Source: Candidatus Rokubacteria bacterium GWC2_70_16
Lineage (GTDB): Bacteria > Methylomirabilota > Methylomirabilia > Rokubacteriales > CSP1-6
Length of the DNA: 35,594 nt
Direction of reading: 5' to 3'
Assembly (NCBI GenBank): GCA_001788415.1
Contig: MGBV01000050.1
Coordinates: 1 to 35,594 of the forward strand
The notes under the pieces: model-generated
Seen by the model: only the letters and a program-made list of their open reading frames with translations
What the model was told of the DNA's origin: nothing
Database searches by the model: none
In this document: positions 1 to 7,821 of the stretch, piece after piece
Layout of the letters: each line of letters opens with the position of its first letter
Position numbering within the stretch: the stretch's first letter is position 1
Made by a program: the position numbers and the translations under genes

Positions 1-952
1 GGTTGTGGTGGTACTGGGGCCGCCCGCGCCACTGGGGCGGGACGGACTCCCGGGGTCCGGCCACGAAGAAGTCCGCGCAGCCCGGGACGACGACCTGGGG
101 GACGCCGTGGCGCGCCGCCGCATCGAGCCGATCCGGGCCCGCGGCGTAGATCCCGCCCACCAGCTCGTCGGTGAGCTCGTTGGTGGTGAAGTCGATGACG
201 CCGACGAGCCTGCCCTGGGCGATCATCTCCTCCATGCACGGCCCCCCGACGCCGTTGGAGTGGAAGATCAGCGGCGTCAGGCCCGCTGCCTTCAGCCCCG
301 CGGCGATCCGCATCACCGCCGGGGTGGTGTTCCCCAGCATGGTGATCCCGACCAGGCGCTCGCGCCCCGGCTCCGCGGGTCGCGCGGCGCGCGCCCGCGC
401 CATCCCGCTGATGGCTCCGGCGGCATTGTCGAAGATCGCGCGGCTCACCGAGTTGAGTCCCAGGATGTCCACCACGGAGTGCATGAGCATCACGTCCCTG
501 AGCCCGACGAAGGGGCCAAAGGTCCGCCGCCCGGCCGCCACCGGGGTCACGATGAGCTTCGGCACACCCAGCGGCAGGGCCTGCATGGCCTGGGCGGCCA
601 TGACGGCGCCCTCGGCTCCGCCCAGCGCGACGACCCCGCCGCAGCGTCCGTCCGCATGGAGATCGACCAGGATGCGGGAGAGGCCCCGAGCCATGATCTC
701 CACGGCCGCGCCGCGCGTGCCGATGCTCCGCACCGCCCCGAGCGTGCTGCCCGCGGCCTCCGCGACGCTCTCGTGCGAGATATCGGGGGTGATGCCCAGG
801 GGCTCGCCGAGCACGCCGCAGTCTACCACCAGGACCTCGAGGCCTCCCTGGCGGATCCGCTCCGCCAGGTACGCGGTCTCGGGCCCCTTGGTGTCCAGCG
901 TGCTCACGGCGACCACCGCAGGCTCAGGGCGCTTCGAATGGATGGCGAGCAT
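1..952 (-). CDS. Tm-1-like ATP-binding domain / UPF0261 family protein (partial, C-terminus beyond window)
   Basis: Reverse complement from CAT 950-952 translates without stop as MLAIHSKRPEPAVVAVSTLDTKGPETAYLAERIRQGGLEVLVVDCGVLGEP...GGVVALGGAEGAVMAAQAMQALPLGVPKLIVTPVA..., the UPF0261 N-terminal pattern (STLDTKG, GG.EG). Missing from ORF track because it has no stop in the window. Confidence 0.88.
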   Translation of the reverse strand, partial: MLAIHSKRPEPAVVAVSTLDTKGPETAYLAERIRQGGLEVLVVDCGVLGEPLGITPDISHESVAEAAGSTLGAVRSIGTRGAAVEIMARGLSRILVDLHADGRCGGVVALGGAEGAVMAAQAMQALPLGVPKLIVTPVAAGRRTFGPFVGLRDVMLMHSVVDILGLNSVSRAIFDNAAGAISGMARARAARPAEPGRERLVGITMLGNTTPAVMRIAAGLKAAGLTPLIFHSNGVGGPCMEEMIAQGRLVGVIDFTTNELTDELVGGIYAAGPDRLDAAARHGVPQVVVPGCADFFVAGPRESVPPQWRGRPQYHHN

Positions 953-975
953 GGGTCCCCGGGATACCCGACTCT

Positions 976-991
976 AGCACGAACCGTTCCA
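976..991 (-). promoter_or_regulatory. Putative sigma-54 -24/-12 promoter for the Tm-1-like gene
   Basis: Minus strand TGGAACGGTTCGTGCT; GG-N10-GC spacing, 2 mismatches to TGGCACG-N4-TTGCW; ~25 nt upstream of ATG at 952. Confidence 0.5.
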
Positions 992-1055
992 TGTCTCTTC
1001 CTGGCCGAACACGCGGACATCCGGCCCGGTTCCCGTTACGCGGTCATTCGATCCT

Positions 1056-1069
1056 TTTCACTTCTGAAA
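1056..1069. promoter_or_regulatory. Candidate enhancer (UAS) inverted repeat TTTCA-CTTC-TGAAA between divergent sigma-54 promoters
   Basis: Perfect 5-bp arms with 4-bp spacer, about 95-130 bp upstream of both predicted sigma-54 start sites; TTTCACTTCT recurs at 4187-4196 beside the sigma-54 activator gene. Confidence 0.45.
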
Positions 1070-1168
1070 TCTCGCGTGATGGCCGGAGCCGATGGCAACC
1101 AGGCCGGGGCTCACGCAAAGGCCGCGGATTCCCGTCAGAGTCGCGCGTTGCCGGTCCCGGCCAAGGCG

Positions 1169-1184
1169 TGGCATGTCGATTGCT
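1169..1184 (+). promoter_or_regulatory. Putative sigma-54 -24/-12 promoter for the M24-family gene
   Basis: TGGCATGTCGATTGCT; one mismatch to TGGCACG-N4-TTGCW, exact GG-N10-GC spacing; ~85 nt upstream of ATG 1269. Confidence 0.7.
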
Positions 1185-1268
1185 CCCCTGGGGGTGGCGG
1201 CGAGTGACGCCGCCAGCTTCTGCGTCGACGGCGGCGGAGGTCAACAACATACCGCGGGAGGGAAGGGC

Positions 1269-2606
1269 ATGACACCAGTCAGCAAGGCGGCACTGGACGA
1301 TCCGAGTCTCAAGTTCGAGTGGCCCGTCCTCGAGGAATATGAAGGCCGGGTCCCGTTCGGCACCCAGTCGGTGGACTGGGAAGAGCGGATCAACATGGAC
1401 CGGATGCGGCGCTACCGCATGGGTCGCGTCAAGCAGCAGATGGAGCGGATGAAGCTCGGCGCCATTCTCTCCATCAATGAGTGGAACATGCGCTACATGA
1501 CGTCCACCTGGAACGCCTACTGGACGACGCCGGCTTCAGGGCTTCGCTACTCGATGTTCCCGGTGACCAAGGACAGCCCGATCCTGTACGAGCAGGGCGA
1601 GATCGGCTACCACGCGCGGCAGATGGCCCCGTGGCTCCACAAGGTCAAGGTGGCCATGACCGGCGCGGGCTGGATCGGGCGCGTGATGGGGCCGGCCGGC
1701 CACGAGCAGCAGCTCAAGAAGTTCTGCCAGCAGATCGTGGACGACCTCAAGCAGGCCGGCGTCGAGAAGGAGACGCTGGCCATGGACGTCTGGGACCCGG
1801 GCATCGTCGCCGAGTTCCAGCGGCTGGGCATCAAGGTGAGCGCGGACGGGGCCGCCGCGATGCTCGAGGCGCGCCGGATCAAGAACCGGGACGAGATCGA
1901 GTGCCTCCGCACCGCCGCCACCATCTCGGATGCCATGTTCGGCGCCGTCGCTCGGGCGATCCGTCCGGGCGTCAAGGAGAGCGAGCTCTGCGGGATCGCC
2001 CACAAGACCGCCTATGATCTCGGCGCCCGCATCTATTCCGGCGTGTTTGTGACGTCCGGACCATTCGCCTGGCCGAACCCGCGCGACGAGAGCGACCGCA
2101 TCATCCGGCCCGGCGATATCCTCTACATGGACACCTACAACACCGCGTACATGGGCTACAAGACCTGCGTGTACCGGACCTACAGCTGCGGGAAGGCCTC
2201 CCAGGAGGCCAAGGACGACTACAAGCTCGCGCTGGACTGGCTGTACGACGCGATCAACATCATCCGGGCCGGCGTGACGACCCGGGAGATCGCCGAGAAG
2301 TGGCCGTCGGGACCGGAAGTGTGGAAGGACATCCACGTGATCAGCGAGGATCAGACGGCGGGCAGCAACTGGGCCCACGGCATCGGGCTCACCCTGTACG
2401 AGCCGCCGATCATCTGGCGCGCGGTGTCGCTCAACCCGCCCGACATCCCGCTGGAAGAGAACATGACGTTCGCCATCGAGACCCAGCACGGCCGGCCGGG
2501 CAAGCACGGCGTGCGCATCGAGGAGATGGTCCGGGTCACCAAGAGCGGCGTGGAAGTGATGACGAAGTTCCCCGTCGACGAGATTCTCGAGGTTCCGCTG
2601 GTCTGA
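1269..2606 (+). CDS. M24 (pita-bread fold) family protein, Xaa-Pro peptidase/creatinase-like
   Basis: MTPVSKAALDDPSLKFEW...; M24-like motifs MDTYNTAYMGYKTCVYRT, NWAHGIGLTLYEPP, TFAIETQHG, GVRIEEMVRVT. Confidence 0.88.
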   Translation: MTPVSKAALDDPSLKFEWPVLEEYEGRVPFGTQSVDWEERINMDRMRRYRMGRVKQQMERMKLGAILSINEWNMRYMTSTWNAYWTTPASGLRYSMFPVTKDSPILYEQGEIGYHARQMAPWLHKVKVAMTGAGWIGRVMGPAGHEQQLKKFCQQIVDDLKQAGVEKETLAMDVWDPGIVAEFQRLGIKVSADGAAAMLEARRIKNRDEIECLRTAATISDAMFGAVARAIRPGVKESELCGIAHKTAYDLGARIYSGVFVTSGPFAWPNPRDESDRIIRPGDILYMDTYNTAYMGYKTCVYRTYSCGKASQEAKDDYKLALDWLYDAINIIRAGVTTREIAEKWPSGPEVWKDIHVISEDQTAGSNWAHGIGLTLYEPPIIWRAVSLNPPDIPLEENMTFAIETQHGRPGKHGVRIEEMVRVTKSGVEVMTKFPVDEILEVPLV

Positions 2607-2615
2607 GGCCCCGCA

Positions 2616-2655
2616 CTGGCCCCGGCCTCGGCGGCGAACAGGTCGCCGGGGCCAG
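2616..2655. terminator. Strong inverted repeat between convergent genes, possible bidirectional terminator
   Basis: CTGGCCCCGGC (2616-2626) and GCCGGGGCCAG (2645-2655): perfect 11-bp stem, 18-nt loop; no T-tract. Confidence 0.5.
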
Positions 2656-2658
2656 CGG

Positions 2659-4128
2659 CTAGTTCTTGACCGCCCTGGCCACCTGCAGATGGTGCTTGCG
2701 AAGCTTGCGCCAGAGCGTCGGGATGCTGATCCCGAGCTTCGCCGCGGCCGCCCGCATGGTGCGGCACTGATCGAGGGCCTGGCGCAGGACGCGGGCCTCG
2801 AACAGGTCCGTCATGTCACTGAGCCCGGACACGAGGCTCGTGTCCACGGGCAACTCCCGGCGCGCCGCCTCGAAGGCGCAGAGGCTGAGATGCGCCACCT
2901 GAATCTCTTCGCCGTCGGAGAGGATCGCCAGGCGCTCCAGGATGTTCTCGAGCTCCCGGACATTGCCCGGGTAGTGATAGTCCCTGAGGACCTGGAGGAC
3001 CTCGGGCACCACCCGCTTGCGCACTCCGTGTTTCCGGCTCAGCGATTCGAGGAACGTGGTGACCATCACCGGGATGTCCTCCGGGCGCTCGCGCAGGGCG
3101 GGGATCCGGAGGGGCACCACGTTGAGGCGGAAGTAGAGATCCTCCCGGAACCGCCCCTCGGCGACCATCGCCTTGAGGTCGCGGTTGGTCGCCGCGATCA
3201 GCCGCGCGTTGATGGCGATCGAATGGCGTCCGCCGAGGCGCTGGACCCGCTTCTCGTCGATCACGTTCAACAGCTTGACCTGCAGGTTCAGGCTCAGCTC
3301 TCCGATCTCGTCCAGGAAGATCGTCCCGTTCTGGGCCAGCTCGAACTGGCCCGCTTTCCCGCTCGTCAGCGCGCCCGTGAAGGCGCCCCGCTCGTACCCG
3401 AACAGCTCCGACTCCACGAGGGGCTCGGGAATCGCGCCGCAGTTGAGGTGGACGAACGGCCCTCCGCGCTGGGGACTGGCGTCGTGGATGAGCCTGGCGA
3501 AGCGCCCCTTGCCCACCCCCGACTCCCCGAGGATCAGGACGGGGGAGTCGTACTTCGCGACCTTGAGGGCCGACCAGAGGCAGGCCTTCATCTTGTCGCT
3601 GTGGATCACGAGGTTGAAGGTGGGCAGGTCGGCGTACTCGGGGCTGAGGAAGATGGACTCGTTGGGCTCGCCGGCCACGGCCGGCTGCCCCAGGCGCTCG
3701 CGCAGCTTGTTCAGCTGGGTGATGTCGCGGACATTGACGATGACCAGGACCAGCTGGCCGTCCTCGTCGAAGACCGGCGTTCCCGTCACCAGGGCCGTGC
3801 TCCCCGTCGGGTAGATGTGCATCATCGTGATGGGGATACGCCGCTTGATGACCTCCAGGCTCACCGAGTGCTTGAGCACGCCCTTCTTGACCACGTCCAC
3901 CATGTTCTGGTTGACGATGTCCTCCTCGCGGAGCCCGGAGATGCGCACATAGGCCTTGTTGACCTTGAGCACCGTGCCGTGGGCATCCACCACCACGAAG
4001 CCGTCGAAGGAGGCGTTGAGGAGTGCGTCGAAGTGCTCGCAGGGGTTGATCCCGGTGCTGGTGACGGGCAGGCGGGGGCTTGGCTCGGCCCCCTGGTGAC
4101 GGATCTCCCGTATCGCCTCGCGTGCCAT
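2659..4128 (-). CDS. PAS domain / AAA+ sigma-54 interaction / Fis-type HTH transcriptional regulator
   Basis: PAS-like N-terminus (FDGFVVVDAHGTVLKVNKAYVRISGL), Walker A GESGVGKG, GAFTGA loop, R-finger region, C-terminal Fis HTH TMRAAAAKLGISIPTLWRKLRKH. Confidence 0.95.
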   Translation of the reverse strand: MAREAIREIRHQGAEPSPRLPVTSTGINPCEHFDALLNASFDGFVVVDAHGTVLKVNKAYVRISGLREEDIVNQNMVDVVKKGVLKHSVSLEVIKRRIPITMMHIYPTGSTALVTGTPVFDEDGQLVLVIVNVRDITQLNKLRERLGQPAVAGEPNESIFLSPEYADLPTFNLVIHSDKMKACLWSALKVAKYDSPVLILGESGVGKGRFARLIHDASPQRGGPFVHLNCGAIPEPLVESELFGYERGAFTGALTSGKAGQFELAQNGTIFLDEIGELSLNLQVKLLNVIDEKRVQRLGGRHSIAINARLIAATNRDLKAMVAEGRFREDLYFRLNVVPLRIPALRERPEDIPVMVTTFLESLSRKHGVRKRVVPEVLQVLRDYHYPGNVRELENILERLAILSDGEEIQVAHLSLCAFEAARRELPVDTSLVSGLSDMTDLFEARVLRQALDQCRTMRAAAAKLGISIPTLWRKLRKHHLQVARAVKN

Positions 4129-4400
4129 GCTGTGCCCTCCGCCGGCTCGCCGCCCGGCTCTGGCGCCTTGGGCCCATGAGCTGGGGTTTCACTTCTAACA
4201 CGGTCCATTTCACGATTGCAATGGCGCATTGGCGGAGAAGATGTCGTGGCGCCCCCTTTTCACGGCGTCGGGCGAGCGGCCGACATCCCATCCTGGTGCG
4301 CTGGGGGGAACCCGGGGTAGGCTCGGGCGTCGGCTGGAGGGGGGGCCCTTCTTGCGGGGTCCCGTGCGACTGCATCGTCCTTGCCGAGGAGGCGCAGCTG

Positions 4401-5225
4401 ATGATCTACGCCGAGGCGCGGTACCGGCCGCTGGGCGATCTGTACCTGAGCGTGGAGTTTGGCGATGAGCTGAGCCTGCCGCTCAACTTCCGGGTGATCG
4501 CCCTCGACAGCGCCTTGAAGGCCCGCCGGCTTCCGGGGGTGACCGAGACCATCCCGACCAACCGCTCGCTGGGCATCGTCTACGACCCCTTCGCCGTGAG
4601 CCGGCAAGAGCTGATCGCCCGGCTCCAGGACCTCGAGCGGGAGGTGCAGGAGATCGAAACGCTGCCCTCTCGGCATGTCACCATCCCGATCTGGTACGAC
4701 GACCCCTGGTCGCGGGAATGCGCCGCGGCCCATGGCGCGCCGAACAATGTCGAGTTCCTGGCCGGGATCAACTCCATGACGGCCGCGGAGGTGATCCGCA
4801 CCCATTCGGGGACTGACCACTGGGTCTCGGCCGTGGGCTTCACCCCGGCCTGCTACCAGGCCATGCCGCTCGATCCTTCGAAGGCCCTCACCGCCCCGAA
4901 GTACCAGCGCCCCCGTCGCTGGACCCCGGAGCGGATCCTCTGCATCGCCGGCCAGCTCACCTCCTTCTATCCCATCGCGAGCCCCGGAGGCTATCAGCTG
5001 CTGGGGCGGACGCCCGTGGAGCTCTACGATCCCAAGCAGCGCAACCCGGCCTTCGCCGACGGCCCGGTGCTCCCACGCGTGGGCGATCGCCACCGCTATG
5101 TCCCCATCGACGAGGCGACGTACTGGGGGATCCGGCGCGAGGTGGAAGCCGGGGTGTACCGCTACCAGATCCGCGAGGAGAGGTTCAGCCTGCGGGACTA
5201 CCTGGGGCGAGGCCGCCGTGCTTGA
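4401..5225 (+). CDS. pxpB: 5-oxoprolinase subunit B (KipI/AHS1 family)
   Basis: MIYAEARYRPLGDLYLSVEFGDELSLPLNFRV...; HVTIPIWYDD, SVGFTPACYQ-type motif, PGGYQLLGRTP. Confidence 0.9.
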   Translation: MIYAEARYRPLGDLYLSVEFGDELSLPLNFRVIALDSALKARRLPGVTETIPTNRSLGIVYDPFAVSRQELIARLQDLEREVQEIETLPSRHVTIPIWYDDPWSRECAAAHGAPNNVEFLAGINSMTAAEVIRTHSGTDHWVSAVGFTPACYQAMPLDPSKALTAPKYQRPRRWTPERILCIAGQLTSFYPIASPGGYQLLGRTPVELYDPKQRNPAFADGPVLPRVGDRHRYVPIDEATYWGIRREVEAGVYRYQIREERFSLRDYLGRGRRA

Positions 5226-6228
5226 GGTGCTGGCCGGCGGGATTCAGGCCACCATCCAGGACGTCGGGCGGCCCGGGTATCTGGCGACGGGCATGCCCCC
5301 CTCGGGACCGGCCGACCGCTTCGCGCTGGGCATCGCCAATCTCCTGGTCGCCAACGATCCCGGCGGGCCCTACCTGGTGGGGCGCCGCCCCGGCGCCGCC
5401 GGCATCGAGGTGCTCCTCTCCGGGCTCAGACTCCGGGTGCTGGCCGAGACGGCTATCGCCGTCACGGGCGCCGATCTCTCCCCGGCCCTCAATGGCCAGC
5501 CGCTGCCGATGTGGCAGAGCCTGCGGGTTGGCCCCGGCGACGAGGTGGCCTTCGGCCAGGCGCGGAGCGGGGCGCGGGCGTATCTGGCTGTGGCCGGCGG
5601 CATCGACGTCCCGCTCTTCGCCGGCAGCCGCGCCACCAATGTGCGCGCCTTCGTCGGCGGCGTGGAGGGACGGGCGCTCAAGCCGGGCGACAGGCTCGGG
5701 AGCTTTCCGCCGAGCCGCCCGGCCCGCGAGGTGGAGGGGCGACGGCTGCGCCCCGATCTCCTCCCCGCCTTCGGCGCGAGGTGGCGGGTGCGGGTGGTCC
5801 TGGGCCCGCAGGACGACCTCTTCCTCCCGGAGAGCATCGAGACATTCCTGACCCACGACTGGAGGCTCTCCCCGACGTCTGACCGCATGGGCTGCCGCTA
5901 CATCGGGCCGCCGCTCGCATTCAGGCCCCGCCCGGCCTATCTCGTCGAGCAGGCGGGGGCCGATCCCTCCAACATCGTGGACGACACGATCCCGGTGGGC
6001 GGCATCCAGGTGCCGGGCGGGGTCGAGCCCATCGTGCTCCACGTGGACGGCCCGAGTCTCGGCGGGTACGCGAAGATCGCGACGGTTATCAGCGCCGACC
6101 TCGGCCAGGTGGGCCAGACGCGTCCCGGCCAGATCACCAACTTCGCGGCGGTGTCGACTGACGAGGCCGTCGAGGCCCTGCGAGCGCTGGAGGGCTCCAT
6201 CGCCGAGACGAGCATCATCACCCCCTGA
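5218..6228 (+). CDS. pxpC: 5-oxoprolinase subunit C (KipA/AHS2, biotin-dependent carboxyltransferase family)
   Basis: GTG start at 5218; VLEVLAGGIQATIQDVGRPGYLATGMPPSGPAD...AYLAVAGGIDVP...SDRMGCRYIGPPL...; overlaps pxpB by 8 nt. Confidence 0.9.
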   Translation: MLEVLAGGIQATIQDVGRPGYLATGMPPSGPADRFALGIANLLVANDPGGPYLVGRRPGAAGIEVLLSGLRLRVLAETAIAVTGADLSPALNGQPLPMWQSLRVGPGDEVAFGQARSGARAYLAVAGGIDVPLFAGSRATNVRAFVGGVEGRALKPGDRLGSFPPSRPAREVEGRRLRPDLLPAFGARWRVRVVLGPQDDLFLPESIETFLTHDWRLSPTSDRMGCRYIGPPLAFRPRPAYLVEQAGADPSNIVDDTIPVGGIQVPGGVEPIVLHVDGPSLGGYAKIATVISADLGQVGQTRPGQITNFAAVSTDEAVEALRALEGSIAETSIITP

Positions 6229-6253
6229 GGCGCGAGCCGGCGAGGGAGACAGG

Positions 6254-7027
6254 ATGCGGAGGCAGATCAATCTCAACTGCGACATGGGCGAGAGCTACGG
6301 GCGCTGGACGCTGGGCCACGACGGCCCGCTCATGGAACTCGTCCCGACCATCAATATCGCCTGCGGCTTCCATGCCGGCGATCCCCACGTGATGCGCCGC
6401 AGCGTGGAGCTGGCGGCCAGGGCCGGGGTGGAGATCGGGGCGCATGTCGCGCTCCCTGACGTGCTCGGCTTCGGCAGGAGACGGATGGCGATCACGCCCG
6501 ACGAGCTCGGCGACTACGTCCTCTATCAGGTCGGGGCCCTCCGCGCCTTCGTGGAGTCCGCCGGGCTTCGCCTCGGCCATGTCAAGCCCCACGGGGCGCT
6601 CTTCGCCATGTGCGGGGAGAGCGAGGAGTACGCGCTGGCGCTGCTCGGCGCCATGCGGGATCTCGATCCTGCGCTCGTCGCCATCGTCGGCGGGCCGGCG
6701 GTGCCAGCCGCCGCGGCGGCCACAGGGACGCGGGCCGTGCCGGAAGGGTATGTGGACCTCGCGTATCAGCCCAACGGCTTCCCGGTGCTCGAGCGGGCCA
6801 AGCGGGCCTGGGACCCAGCCGAGGTGGCGGACCGCGCCGTGCGGATCGCGCGGGAGGGCAGGCTGCCGGCCGTGGACGGCTCCGTGCTGAGCGTGGAGGT
6901 GCCGACGATCTGCGTGCATGGAGATGCCCCGAACGCGCTCGACGTGGCCCGGGCCGTCCGGGCGCGGCTCGCGGCCGAGGGGATCGAGGTCGTGCCTCTG
7001 ACCCGCATGCTGGCCGAGGAGGAGTGA
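6254..7027 (+). CDS. pxpA: 5-oxoprolinase subunit A (LamB/YcsF family)
   Basis: INLNCDMGESYGRWTLG...IACGFHAGDPHVM...GHVKPHGALF...CVHGDAPNA motifs. Confidence 0.95.
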   Translation: MRRQINLNCDMGESYGRWTLGHDGPLMELVPTINIACGFHAGDPHVMRRSVELAARAGVEIGAHVALPDVLGFGRRRMAITPDELGDYVLYQVGALRAFVESAGLRLGHVKPHGALFAMCGESEEYALALLGAMRDLDPALVAIVGGPAVPAAAAATGTRAVPEGYVDLAYQPNGFPVLERAKRAWDPAEVADRAVRIAREGRLPAVDGSVLSVEVPTICVHGDAPNALDVARAVRARLAAEGIEVVPLTRMLAEEE

Positions 7028-7029
7028 GC

Positions 7030-7821
7030 ATGGACATTCGACTCGACGATCGGGTGGCGCTGGTCACCGGGGCCTCCTCGGGCATCGGCCAGGCCGCCGC
7101 CCTGGCGCTGGCCGAGGCCGGCGCCCACCTGGTCATCCAGGGGCATTCCCACATGGCCGAGCTCGAGGCGCTGGCCGACAGGATCGTCAGGCTGGGGCGG
7201 CGGGCCGTCCCGGTCAGGGCGGACGTGACCAGCACCGCGGACGTGGACCGCATGGTTCAGACGGCGGTGGACGAGCTGGGCGGGGTGGACATCGCCTTCA
7301 ACAACGCGGGGCTCATGCAGATGGCCCGACTGGAGGAGACCACCGACGAGATGTGGAACCGCCATCTCGCCACCAACGTGACGGGCGCCTTCCTCTGCGC
7401 GCGCCGGGTCGTGCCCGAGATGAAGAAGCGCGGCAAGGGCAAGCTCATCCACACGGGCTCCATCTTCGGGGCCTACGGCGTCCCGAGCGCCGTCGCCTAC
7501 TGCGTGACCAAGATGGCGATCCACGGCCTCACCCGCGCGCTGGCCATCGAGCTGGCGCCCCATCGCATCAATGTCAATGCCGTGGCCCCGGGCAATGTCG
7601 TCACGCCGCTCAACGACGTCCTCTACGACTACATGGCCGAGCAGGCGGGGGCGCCGGGCGACCGCGAGGCGGGCAAGCGGCTCCTGGCCAAGTCCTATCC
7701 CCTGGGCCGTCTCGGCCGGGTGCAGGACATCGCCTCCGCCGTGGTCTACCTGGCCTCGGACGCGGCCGACTTCATGACCGGCCAGATCATGTTCGTGGAC
7801 GGCGGGTACTCGGCATGCTGA
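7030..7821 (+). CDS. SDR family NAD(P)-dependent oxidoreductase
   Basis: VALVTGASSGIGQ, NNAGLM, Y-x3-K (YCVTKMA), C-terminal DGGYSAC. Confidence 0.93.
   Translation: MDIRLDDRVALVTGASSGIGQAAALALAEAGAHLVIQGHSHMAELEALADRIVRLGRRAVPVRADVTSTADVDRMVQTAVDELGGVDIAFNNAGLMQMARLEETTDEMWNRHLATNVTGAFLCARRVVPEMKKRGKGKLIHTGSIFGAYGVPSAVAYCVTKMAIHGLTRALAIELAPHRINVNAVAPGNVVTPLNDVLYDYMAEQAGAPGDREAGKRLLAKSYPLGRLGRVQDIASAVVYLASDAADFMTGQIMFVDGGYSAC

Noticed and set aside
5-1207. Plus-strand 400-aa ORF at the left edge
   Set aside because: Arg/Gly/His/Pro-rich shadow of the minus-strand Tm-1-like gene, whose translation shows recognisable family motifs.
2689-4179. 496-aa plus-strand ORF antisense to the sigma-54 activator
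   Set aside because: Mirror-frame artefact; the minus-strand protein has complete AAA+/GAFTGA/Fis motifs.
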